Part shown: piece by piece, positions 1 to 5,119 of the stretch | Position numbering within the stretch: position 1 is the stretch's first letter | How the letters are laid out: the number at the start of each line of letters is the position of its first letter | NCBI GenBank assembly: GCA_945836785.1 | Contig: CAMAMD010000101.1 | Coordinates: 1-5,119, forward strand | Reading direction: 5' to 3' | Source: an uncultured Clostridium sp. | Lineage (GTDB): Bacteria > Bacillota_A > Clostridia > Lachnospirales > Lachnospiraceae | Length of the DNA stretch: 5,119 nt | The notes under the pieces: model-generated | Told to the model about the DNA's origin: nothing | Databases searched by the model: none | The model's input: only the letters and a program-made list of their open reading frames with translations | Position numbers and translations under genes: made by a program

Positions 1-632
1 GATTCTGGCTCTGATTCCGATTCTGATTTTGGCTCTGGTTCCGCTACTGGCTCCGAGTCTATCTCATTTTCATCCGCTATTTCTTTCTGCAATTCCGGCA
101 TATTTGTATAATCTTCCGATACATCCACATCTGTATTCTTGTCACCGATATTTGTTTCTTCCTCATCATGTACATCTGACTGCACTGATTCCTCTGTCGG
201 TACGTTTGCTATTTCGTCATCATCAAATGTATTGACATATGTTTCATCCGATATCTCCATATTATCAGACACATTATGATCTGCAAATGCACTGTCTTCC
301 ACAAACGCGCTGTCTTCCGCAAACGCACTATACTCTGCAAATGCACTACCCTCCGCAAATGCACTGTCTTCCACAAACGCGCTGTCTTCCGCAAATGCAC
401 TGCCCTCCGCAAATGCACTATCTTCCGCATATCCATATTGTTCGCTATCAATTTGAGAATCCGCCTCATCGAAGATGCTCTCTTCCATTTCTTCTGCTTC
501 ATCCTCGCCTATATCGTCTTCCTCATACTTTCTTGACTTGCTGACAATCCATGCAATTGTCAAAACCACAAGTAGGAGAAAGAATACAACCAATGCTATA
601 AAATATACCGTTGCAATCATTGAGCTGCTCAT
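1..632 (-). CDS. Single-pass membrane protein with acidic repeat tail (3' end beyond window)
   Basis: I do not recognise this family. The frame is open from an ATG at 632-630 to the left edge (210 codons, no stop), so the C-terminus is missing. Residues about 6-30 form one strongly hydrophobic segment (FIALVVFFLLLVVLTIAW core). It is followed by SKSRK, which under the positive-inside rule suggests N-out/C-in with the tail in the cytoplasm. From residue 36 the visible chain is dominated by Asp, Glu and Ser with almost no basic residues. Residues 70-117 are eight copies of E-[DGY]-S-A-F-[AV], and residues about 191-210 are a Glu/Ser/Pro-rich run. The start is supported by AGCAGG (plus 641-646) 8 nt upstream and by a promoter further up. 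The layout resembles membrane-tethered disordered proteins (ZipA-like in architecture only), but I see no domain to name. The gene is real by its long open frame, membrane segment and start signals; its function is unknown. Confidence 0.8.
   Translation of the reverse strand, partial: MSSSMIATVYFIALVVFFLLLVVLTIAWIVSKSRKYEEDDIGEDEAEEMEESIFDEADSQIDSEQYGYAEDSAFAEGSAFAEDSAFVEDSAFAEGSAFAEYSAFAEDSAFVEDSAFADHNVSDNMEISDETYVNTFDDDEIANVPTEESVQSDVHDEEETNIGDKNTDVDVSEDYTNMPELQKEIADENEIDSEPVAEPEPKSESESEPE
3..56 (-). repeat. Degenerate 6-bp repeat encoding Glu-Ser/Glu-Pro run
   Basis: Hexamers of the form TTCTGA/TTCCGA/CTCTGG recur in frame along the left edge and encode alternating Glu with Ser or Pro on the minus strand (…EPEPKSESESEPE). 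The tract is imperfect and may continue outside the window. It is best read as a low-complexity acidic linker in the same membrane protein; a hexamer period would not shift the frame. Confidence 0.55.
282..425 (-). repeat. Eight tandem 18-bp repeats in coding sequence, as two 72-bp blocks
   Basis: There are eight in-register 18-bp units, at 282, 300, 318, 336, 354, 372, 390 and 408. On the plus strand they follow the pattern YRCAAAYGCRCTRYCYTC, with a few deviations. Read on the minus strand each encodes E-[DGY]-S-A-F-[AV]. A higher order is visible: 282-353 and 354-425 match at about 64 of 72 positions, and each block has the Val-containing unit in the same place. This suggests that a four-unit block was duplicated. 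A ninth, decayed unit at 426-443 encodes EQYGYA and keeps the aromatic position. The unit length is a multiple of 3, so copy-number change would preserve the reading frame. Confidence 0.93.
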
Positions 633-691
633 TTATCTAACCTGCTTTCCATAAATATAGTATCTTCTCATGTCGTTACAATTATTCCCTG

Positions 692-703
692 TTAGTATAC
701 TAA
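692..703. other. 12-bp perfect palindrome over the minus-strand -10 box
   Basis: TTAGTATACTAA is a perfect dyad that includes the -10 hexamer of the leftward promoter. It could be a small operator half-site pair, but AT-rich 12-bp dyads also occur by chance in such regions, and no known regulator motif is recognised. Confidence 0.25.
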
Positions 704-722
704 AAATTTTTTCATTAATCAA
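694..722 (-). promoter_or_regulatory. Sigma-A-type promoter for the acidic membrane protein gene
   Basis: Reading the minus strand, TTGATT (plus 717-722) is followed after exactly 17 bp by TATACT (plus 694-699). This gives 4/6 and 5/6 matches to the sigma-70/sigma-A consensus. Transcription would begin near 687, leaving a leader of about 55 nt before the ATG at 632. A weaker alternative lies closer to the gene: TTGTAA (676-681), 16 bp, then TATATT (654-659), which would leave only about 14 nt of leader. Confidence 0.6.
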
Positions 723-730
723 CTATTGTG

Positions 731-759
731 TTGTAAATTGAAATCGACTTTGCTATAAT
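731..759 (+). promoter_or_regulatory. Sigma-A promoter with extended -10 driving gltX
   Basis: TTGTAA (731-736) is separated by 17 bp from a perfect TATAAT (754-759). The TGC at 751-753 supplies the extended -10 TGn element. Transcription would start near 766 and give a leader of about 30 nt, too short for a T-box or other riboswitch. gltX therefore looks constitutively expressed from a simple strong promoter. Its -35 box lies 8 bp from the -35 box of the divergent promoter. Confidence 0.8.
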
Positions 760-795
760 TTCAGAAGAATTTGGAGATAAAAGGGAGATAGTATT

Positions 796-2253
796 ATGTC
801 AAAAATCAGAACAAGATTTGCCCCAAGTCCGACCGGACGCATGCATGTGGGCAATTTACGGACTGCCCTGTATGCTTATTTAATTGCCAAGCACGAAGGC
901 GGAGATTTCATATTGAGAATAGAGGACACAGACCAGGAGCGTGAAGTTGAAGGTGCTGTAGACATCATATACAGAACACTTGCAAAAACAGGTTTGATCC
1001 ATGATGAAGGTCCCGACAAGGACGGCGGTTTCGGTCCGTATATTCAGAGCGAGCGTCAGGCAAAGGGTATATATCTTGAATATGCGAAAAAATTAATCGA
1101 AAAAGGTGAAGCTTATTACTGTTTCTGTGACGAGGAACGCCTTGCCGGACTGGTAACAGAGCTTGACGGCAAAACCATATCACGCTATGACAAGCACTGC
1201 CTGCATCTTTCAAAGGAAGAGATCGAGGCGAACCTTGCTGCCGGGAAGCCATACGTCATCAGACAAAACAATCCGCTTGAAGGTACAACCACATTCAAGG
1301 ATGAGCTTTATGGAGATATCACAGTGTCCAATGAAGAACTAGATGATATGATCCTCATCAAATCAGATGGTTTTCCAACCTACAATTTTGCAAATGTTGT
1401 GGATGATCACTTGATGCAGATTACGCACGTTGTCCGCGGAAACGAATATCTTTCCTCTTCACCGAAATATAATCGTCTGTATGAGGCTTTTGGCTGGGAG
1501 GTTCCAACCTATATTCATTGCCCGCTTATTACGGACGAAGAACACAAAAAGCTAAGCAAACGTAGCGGTCATTCTTCTTTTGAAGATCTTTTGGAACAGG
1601 GATTCCTGACAGAAGCTATTATCAACTTTGTGGCACTGCTGGGATGGTGTCCGGAGGATAACAGGGAAATATTCTCTCTCGATGAATTAGTTCAGAATTT
1701 CAATTACAAGAACATGTCCAAGTCTCCGGCTGTTCTGGACATGACAAAGCTGAAATGGATGAACGGAGAATATATAAAAGCTATGGACGATGAGAAATTC
1801 TACGAAATGGCGCTTCCTTATATAAAAGAAGTCATCACCAAGGATTATGATTTAAAGAAGATTGCTGCCATGGTGAAAACCCGAATCGAAATATTCCCGG
1901 ATATCAAAGAGCAGATTGATTTCTTTGAAGCTGTACCGGAATATTCCGTAGATTTATATACACACAAGAAAATGAAGACCAATCCTGAAAACTCTCTGAC
2001 ACTCCTGAAAGAGGTGTTACCTGTTCTGGAGGCTCAGACCGATTTTAGCAACGACGCTCTCTTCGAGACACTACAGACATTCGGCAAAGAGCATGAATAC
2101 AAGACCGGATATGTAATGTGGCCATTACGGACTGCTATGTCCGGTAAACAGGCAACTCCGGGCGGAGCAACCGAGCTCATGTCCGTACTCGGCAAAGAAG
2201 AATCCCTTGCACGTATCCGTGCTGCAATAGACAAGCTGACTATACATGCATAA
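796..2253 (+). CDS. gltX: Glutamyl-tRNA synthetase
   Basis: This class I aminoacyl-tRNA synthetase charges tRNA-Glu with glutamate in the cytoplasm using ATP. In many Firmicutes the enzyme also mischarges tRNA-Gln for GatCAB amidation; this sequence alone does not settle specificity. The protein has 485 residues, normal for bacterial GluRS. The N-terminal Rossmann fold carries [13 protein letters not shown], with the HIGH-type signature HVGN at residues 17-20. RIEDTD follows at about residues 42-47. A probable zinc knuckle of the C-x-C-x23-C-x-H type is formed by C109, C111, C135 and H137, comparable to the zinc site of the E. coli enzyme. The KMSKS-type loop is KLSKR at 252-256. The C-terminal third matches the helical anticodon-binding domain and ends with the typical [10 protein letters not shown] stretch. 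The ATG is preceded by GGGAG (783-787) at 8 nt and by a strong promoter. No truncation or frameshift is visible. The transcript ends at a hairpin directly after the stop. Confidence 0.98.
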   Translation: MSKIRTRFAPSPTGRMHVGNLRTALYAYLIAKHEGGDFILRIEDTDQEREVEGAVDIIYRTLAKTGLIHDEGPDKDGGFGPYIQSERQAKGIYLEYAKKLIEKGEAYYCFCDEERLAGLVTELDGKTISRYDKHCLHLSKEEIEANLAAGKPYVIRQNNPLEGTTTFKDELYGDITVSNEELDDMILIKSDGFPTYNFANVVDDHLMQITHVVRGNEYLSSSPKYNRLYEAFGWEVPTYIHCPLITDEEHKKLSKRSGHSSFEDLLEQGFLTEAIINFVALLGWCPEDNREIFSLDELVQNFNYKNMSKSPAVLDMTKLKWMNGEYIKAMDDEKFYEMALPYIKEVITKDYDLKKIAAMVKTRIEIFPDIKEQIDFFEAVPEYSVDLYTHKKMKTNPENSLTLLKEVLPVLEAQTDFSNDALFETLQTFGKEHEYKTGYVMWPLRTAMSGKQATPGGATELMSVLGKEESLARIRAAIDKLTIHA

Positions 2254-2304
2254 AAGCGGGGCTGTCTCACTAATACAATATGGTGAGACAGCCCCGTTTT
2301 TTTT
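2254..2304. terminator. Strong intrinsic terminator, probably bidirectional
   Basis: A perfect 14-bp GC-rich stem pairs CGGGGCTGTCTCAC (2257-2270) with its complement at 2283-2296. It encloses a 12-nt interval in which one more A-T and one G-T pair may close. Eight T residues follow at 2297-2304, ideal for rightward termination of gltX, whose stop is at 2251-2253. Reading leftward, the same stem is followed by GC and then TTTTA, so it can also terminate the convergent membrane protein gene, whose stop codon at 2308-2310 lies 3 bp beyond the T-run. Confidence 0.93.
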
Positions 2305-2307
2305 CAT

Positions 2308-4734
2308 TTATTCGTTCTTTTTCATTTTTGTTTCTATCATAATACCGACGCCCAGTATGATACCGAAAAATGACACAAGCAAGCCTGCTGTAAAATGTGG
2401 ATAAACAAGTTTTATTTTCACATATTTATCACCTGCAACCAGCAAATGATTTTCTTCGTATATCTCCTGCCCGGTTTCAAAATTATCCTGATATGCCAGT
2501 GTGGTGTTGACATTCTCCTGCTCACTTTCAATTATAATTTCATTCTTCTCCATGGTAATTGTAATCGGAACTAATTGACGATTCGGTAACTGATTATAAT
2601 TCAACAGAAAGCTGTCATTTAACATATCCCATATATCTGTATTCCCTGAATTCATCGCAAAATACACAAGATTCAAACCAAGATAAACAATGTTATCCTC
2701 TCCGTCATTGTATCCCAGGAACGGAATTTCCTGATTTCCCACCTCGACATAGCCAAGCACATGATCCATGTTATTCACATAACCGGTTTTCCATGCACCA
2801 TCCTCCGTCGGTATATTTCCGGCTATAATTACGCCATTCTCATAGAACAGATTTGGGAAATTATCTTCAAAGGTTATTTGATTTTGCAGCATATCAAGAA
2901 AACGATGCTGTTTTAACCCATCTTCAGGAATATGTGCACAATCAATCACAATGCGGACTCCTGCATCAGCGGCCTTCCTTATAATCCCCTCTGCATTTTC
3001 CTGATTGTGATACTGAAATCCACTCAGGAAAATCGTTTTATATTCTTTCAGTTCTTCCACCGTATAATCATCGACATAGTCGGATTTTCCAATCATAAAT
3101 GTCGGATAGTATATAGAAAGCGTACCCGCATACTCACCTATCGTCAGTCCGAGATATTCTGTTTTTACGCCGAATGATTCCGGTGTGTTCTTTTTGAAAA
3201 AATATCCTGTATCGCTTATATTTTCAAGCTGATAGCCACAGTTTTCAGCCGATACCAATAATTTATCCTCATCCTGAACCTTACTGCGCATTACAAGTAC
3301 GGTATCATTTCCCAATTCAATATTTCTGTCAAACATATAAGCATATTCTTCACGTTCCAATGCCTCATTCATTAACATGATGTTCTCAGCCGTTGACGCT
3401 CCCTGCCATGCCCAGCCGAATGTATAATCAACAGCATCCTCGCCTGTAACCAGCTCCCACGAAAGATAACAGCCATACATACTGAGATCCATGACACTTG
3501 TTCGCTGTGTTGTCATATCCTTCAATATCTTTCCGTCCATTTTCGCCTCATCCAATGCCGGAGTATAATATCGGGATAAATATCCGAGGGTAGCACCGCT
3601 GTCAACGACAAGCAGTAAGGTAAGCAAAATCGCATATTTCCTGCGAAGCGTCTTCCATTCCAGGAGTGACAACATAAAAAACGCGTAAGACAGTGCAGTA
3701 AATCTTGTCATCCACAAAAATTCTCCCAGTGGCAAATGTTTCGTAACAGATACTGTAGCCGGAGTTGTTCCCAGCAAAACAACAATTGCAAGGCCAAAAC
3801 CTGCTTTATTGTTTTTTGCGAGAAGAATACCCAGAACCGCCACCACCAATACAGACAGTCCGTAATAATATATCTCTGCATCTCCACTTACACGATTCAT
3901 AAAATCAAGGGAATCAGACAATGCAAATGTGAGGAGATCCTGTGTGTCCGAGCTTGAATCTCCCATGGAAAGCATGCCACCGAACATTGCCGGCACAAAC
4001 CATATACCGGCAATCAGAATCCCTGCCACCATTGCTGCAAGCGCCTCTGCATCCCGTCTGAAATTCCGATTTTGTATCCAGTCAAACACCAGAAATAGAA
4101 ATGTTCCGATTCCCGTAATTGCAGTCAACATAAGATGCGTAAACGTAAGAAATGTCATAGACAGCATCAGGCCAATCAAAGCGGCCCTTTTATTTTCCCG
4201 AATATACCGCCATAGAAAATACATGACATACGGAATCAGGAGTGAAGTCATAATACGTGGCATATTTCCCTCAACAAAAAATACGCGTATGTTGTCAGGC
4301 AATGCAAACCATAGCAGACCGCAAACGATACCGACAACCGGCTTATTTACCCGATTTCCAAGCAAAACGAACGGCAGTCCGCCAAAGAATACCACAACCC
4401 CTGCAAACAAATAATATGCATGAATGATGTTACCGCCCGTTATAAACTGCAGCAAAGCCATCAGATAATATGTCATCGGCGGCCAGTATCGATACAGTTG
4501 TATTCCGTTATACCACAGCGGTGTATAAAGAGGGTACAAATTGCCCTCCTTCATTTCCTCATACATGATTTCCGACTTAAAAATATGTCCCCAGACATCC
4601 AACCCGGACGGTTCCCATGCCAAAATCCATAAAAAAGCTGTCACAGCTACGGCAGCAATCAAAAGAACGGGAATCCCTATAATCAGACCGGTATTTTCCC
4701 CAGCAGTAAATTTTTCCTTAATTTTAAAGTTCAC
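2308..4734 (-). CDS. Polytopic membrane protein, PTPS-related (PF10131-like), GT-C-like
   Basis: From the GTG at 4734-4732 the product has 808 residues. A short basic N-terminus leads into membrane segment 1 (about 16-40). A loop follows with GLDVWGHIF (D46, H50), LYPLY (about 66-70) and YWPP (83-86), then about ten more hydrophobic segments to about residue 390, with a VEGNMPR motif near 154-160. Membrane segment, acidic first outer loop and YWPP resemble the Pfam family named '6-pyruvoyl-tetrahydropterin synthase related; membrane protein' and, more loosely, GT-C glycosyltransferases using lipid-linked sugars. Residues about 400-775 are hydrophilic and probably extracytoplasmic. Within them about 540-625 has an alpha/beta pattern (TIFLSGF … VRIVIDCAH) like a class I amidotransferase or flavodoxin-like fold. 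One last membrane helix lies at about 780-800, with a basic KMKKNE tail. The GTG is chosen over the ATG at 4764 because a perfect AGGAGG lies 6 nt upstream. It overlaps the preceding gene by 11 bp, implying coupled translation. Substrate and reaction are unknown. Confidence 0.82.
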   Translation of the reverse strand: MNFKIKEKFTAGENTGLIIGIPVLLIAAVAVTAFLWILAWEPSGLDVWGHIFKSEIMYEEMKEGNLYPLYTPLWYNGIQLYRYWPPMTYYLMALLQFITGGNIIHAYYLFAGVVVFFGGLPFVLLGNRVNKPVVGIVCGLLWFALPDNIRVFFVEGNMPRIMTSLLIPYVMYFLWRYIRENKRAALIGLMLSMTFLTFTHLMLTAITGIGTFLFLVFDWIQNRNFRRDAEALAAMVAGILIAGIWFVPAMFGGMLSMGDSSSDTQDLLTFALSDSLDFMNRVSGDAEIYYYGLSVLVVAVLGILLAKNNKAGFGLAIVVLLGTTPATVSVTKHLPLGEFLWMTRFTALSYAFFMLSLLEWKTLRRKYAILLTLLLVVDSGATLGYLSRYYTPALDEAKMDGKILKDMTTQRTSVMDLSMYGCYLSWELVTGEDAVDYTFGWAWQGASTAENIMLMNEALEREEYAYMFDRNIELGNDTVLVMRSKVQDEDKLLVSAENCGYQLENISDTGYFFKKNTPESFGVKTEYLGLTIGEYAGTLSIYYPTFMIGKSDYVDDYTVEELKEYKTIFLSGFQYHNQENAEGIIRKAADAGVRIVIDCAHIPEDGLKQHRFLDMLQNQITFEDNFPNLFYENGVIIAGNIPTEDGAWKTGYVNNMDHVLGYVEVGNQEIPFLGYNDGEDNIVYLGLNLVYFAMNSGNTDIWDMLNDSFLLNYNQLPNRQLVPITITMEKNEIIIESEQENVNTTLAYQDNFETGQEIYEENHLLVAGDKYVKIKLVYPHFTAGLLVSFFGIILGVGIMIETKMKKNE

Positions 4735-5119
4735 TTTCTGCCTCCTGATTAATATCCTCTTCATCTATCATGCTGATCACATAGGAGCGTGACGGTGTCT
4801 CACTCATTTCCATCATAAGCAGAATCCAGCCGTCCTGTTCAAGAATCCCGCCAATCTGCTCTTTGAAATAATCACAACAATTTTCCAGTGTCGGATTTAT
4901 CACATCGAACGGAGCAACTTCATTCAATGCCTTATCCTGGTATTGTTTCATAAATTCCTCTATTTTTCTCTCAAGCTTGTTAAACTCTATAAAATCATCC
5001 CGGCACTTTATAACATTCAGCGTAATTTCCCAGGTATGTGGATGCATGCTGCCAAGTACACCATCAATATAAATAGCATGCCGTGCATTCAAATAAAATT
5101 TAAATTTATACTGTTTATA
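4724..5119 (-). CDS. PTPS/QueD-fold protein with altered catalytic residues (5' end beyond window)
   Basis: The frame is open from the right edge to a TAA at 4726-4724 (131 codons visible, N-terminus missing). A TTG at 5092-5090 is not the start: nine upstream in-frame residues ending KFKFY precede LNARHAIYIDG, which matches the first strand of the 6-pyruvoyl/6-carboxy-tetrahydropterin synthase fold. Counting that TTG-encoded Leu as 1, H5, H17 and H19 (ARH, then MHPH) correspond to the family's three zinc ligands. ALNEVAPFDVINPTLEN (55-71) is the classic LNE…NPT.EN segment, and SETPSRS (97-103) carries the conserved glutamate region. Unlike QueD, HPH replaces HGH, no Cys or Glu lies just before it, and the DH before LNE reads as QD by ungapped comparison. 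The extreme C-terminus is acidic. Family members use zinc to convert dihydroneopterin triphosphate in queuosine, biopterin or folate routes. Here such activity is doubtful, and the coupled downstream membrane protein suggests a joint role. Confidence 0.85.
   Translation of the reverse strand, partial: YKQYKFKFYLNARHAIYIDGVLGSMHPHTWEITLNVIKCRDDFIEFNKLERKIEEFMKQYQDKALNEVAPFDVINPTLENCCDYFKEQIGGILEQDGWILLMMEMSETPSRSYVISMIDEEDINQEAESEL
4741..4746 (-). promoter_or_regulatory. AGGAGG ribosome binding site fixing a GTG start
   Basis: CCTCCT on the plus strand reads AGGAGG on the minus strand, a perfect Shine-Dalgarno hexamer. It lies 6 nt before the GTG at 4734-4732. The in-frame ATG at 4764-4762 has no recognisable Shine-Dalgarno upstream. 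The site lies inside the end of the upstream PTPS-like gene, so ribosomes finishing that gene would sit over it. Confidence 0.85.

Noticed and set aside
282..425. Tandem repeats as a CRISPR array
   Set aside because: The 18-bp units are contiguous with no spacers, stay in frame with a long coding region, and have no cas genes nearby.
209..544. Open frames encoding Cys/Pro/His-rich or Arg/Leu-rich repeat peptides in other frames of the repeat tract
   Set aside because: Repeats of 18 bp keep several frames open. The minus-strand frame from 632 has a ribosome binding site, a promoter, a membrane segment and coherent acidic composition; the others have none of these.
766..795. T-box or other riboswitch leader for gltX
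   Set aside because: The predicted leader is about 30 nt and contains no stem-loop or T-box motif.
965..1252. Minus-strand open frame inside gltX
   Set aside because: It lies opposite conserved GluRS catalytic-domain sequence and has no start signals of its own.
3929..4414. 161-residue plus-strand open frame
   Set aside because: It lies fully antisense to the well-supported membrane protein gene, has no ribosome binding site or recognisable motif, and its composition fits the complement of membrane-protein codons.
4724..5119. Calling the gene queD outright
   Set aside because: The fold and zinc ligands fit, but the catalytic Cys and Asp-His positions differ from QueD, and no queuosine pathway gene is visible in the window.

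Overview
The window looks like chromosomal DNA of a low-to-moderate GC Gram-positive anaerobe of the Clostridia, most likely a Lachnospiraceae member (Roseburia/Eubacterium/Coprococcus type). This rests on the clostridial style of the glutamyl-tRNA synthetase, strong AGGAGG/GGGAG ribosome binding sites, consensus sigma-A promoters and a T-tailed terminator. It is an inference from remembered family resemblance, not a database match. No mobile element, CRISPR array, tRNA or rRNA is visible.

Layout: (1) Positions 1-632, minus strand, hold the 5' part of a gene for a single-pass membrane protein with a long, very acidic tail. The tail contains eight 6-residue repeats (18 bp each) arranged as two diverged 72-bp blocks. 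The gene runs off the left edge. (2) Positions 633-795 are a divergent intergenic region with two back-to-back sigma-A-type promoters whose -35 boxes lie only 8 bp apart. (3) Positions 796-2253, plus strand, are gltX, complete and ordinary. (4) Positions 2254-2304 are a strong hairpin terminator that probably serves both converging transcripts. (5) Positions 2308-4734, minus strand, encode a large polytopic membrane protein resembling the Pfam family named '6-pyruvoyl-tetrahydropterin synthase related; membrane protein', with GT-C glycosyltransferase-like organisation and a large extracytoplasmic C-terminal part. (6) Positions 4724-5119, minus strand, encode a PTPS/QueD-fold protein whose N-terminus lies beyond the right edge.

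The last two genes form an operon read right to left. They overlap by 11 bp, and the downstream start is a GTG behind a perfect AGGAGG inside the upstream gene, so they are probably translationally coupled. The most interesting feature is this pair. The PTPS-like protein keeps the three zinc-ligand histidines, but the positions where QueD-type enzymes carry their catalytic Cys and Asp-His dyad are altered. It may be a repurposed metal-binding partner of the membrane protein rather than a queuosine or biopterin enzyme. gltX is a housekeeping gene that sits between unrelated neighbours.
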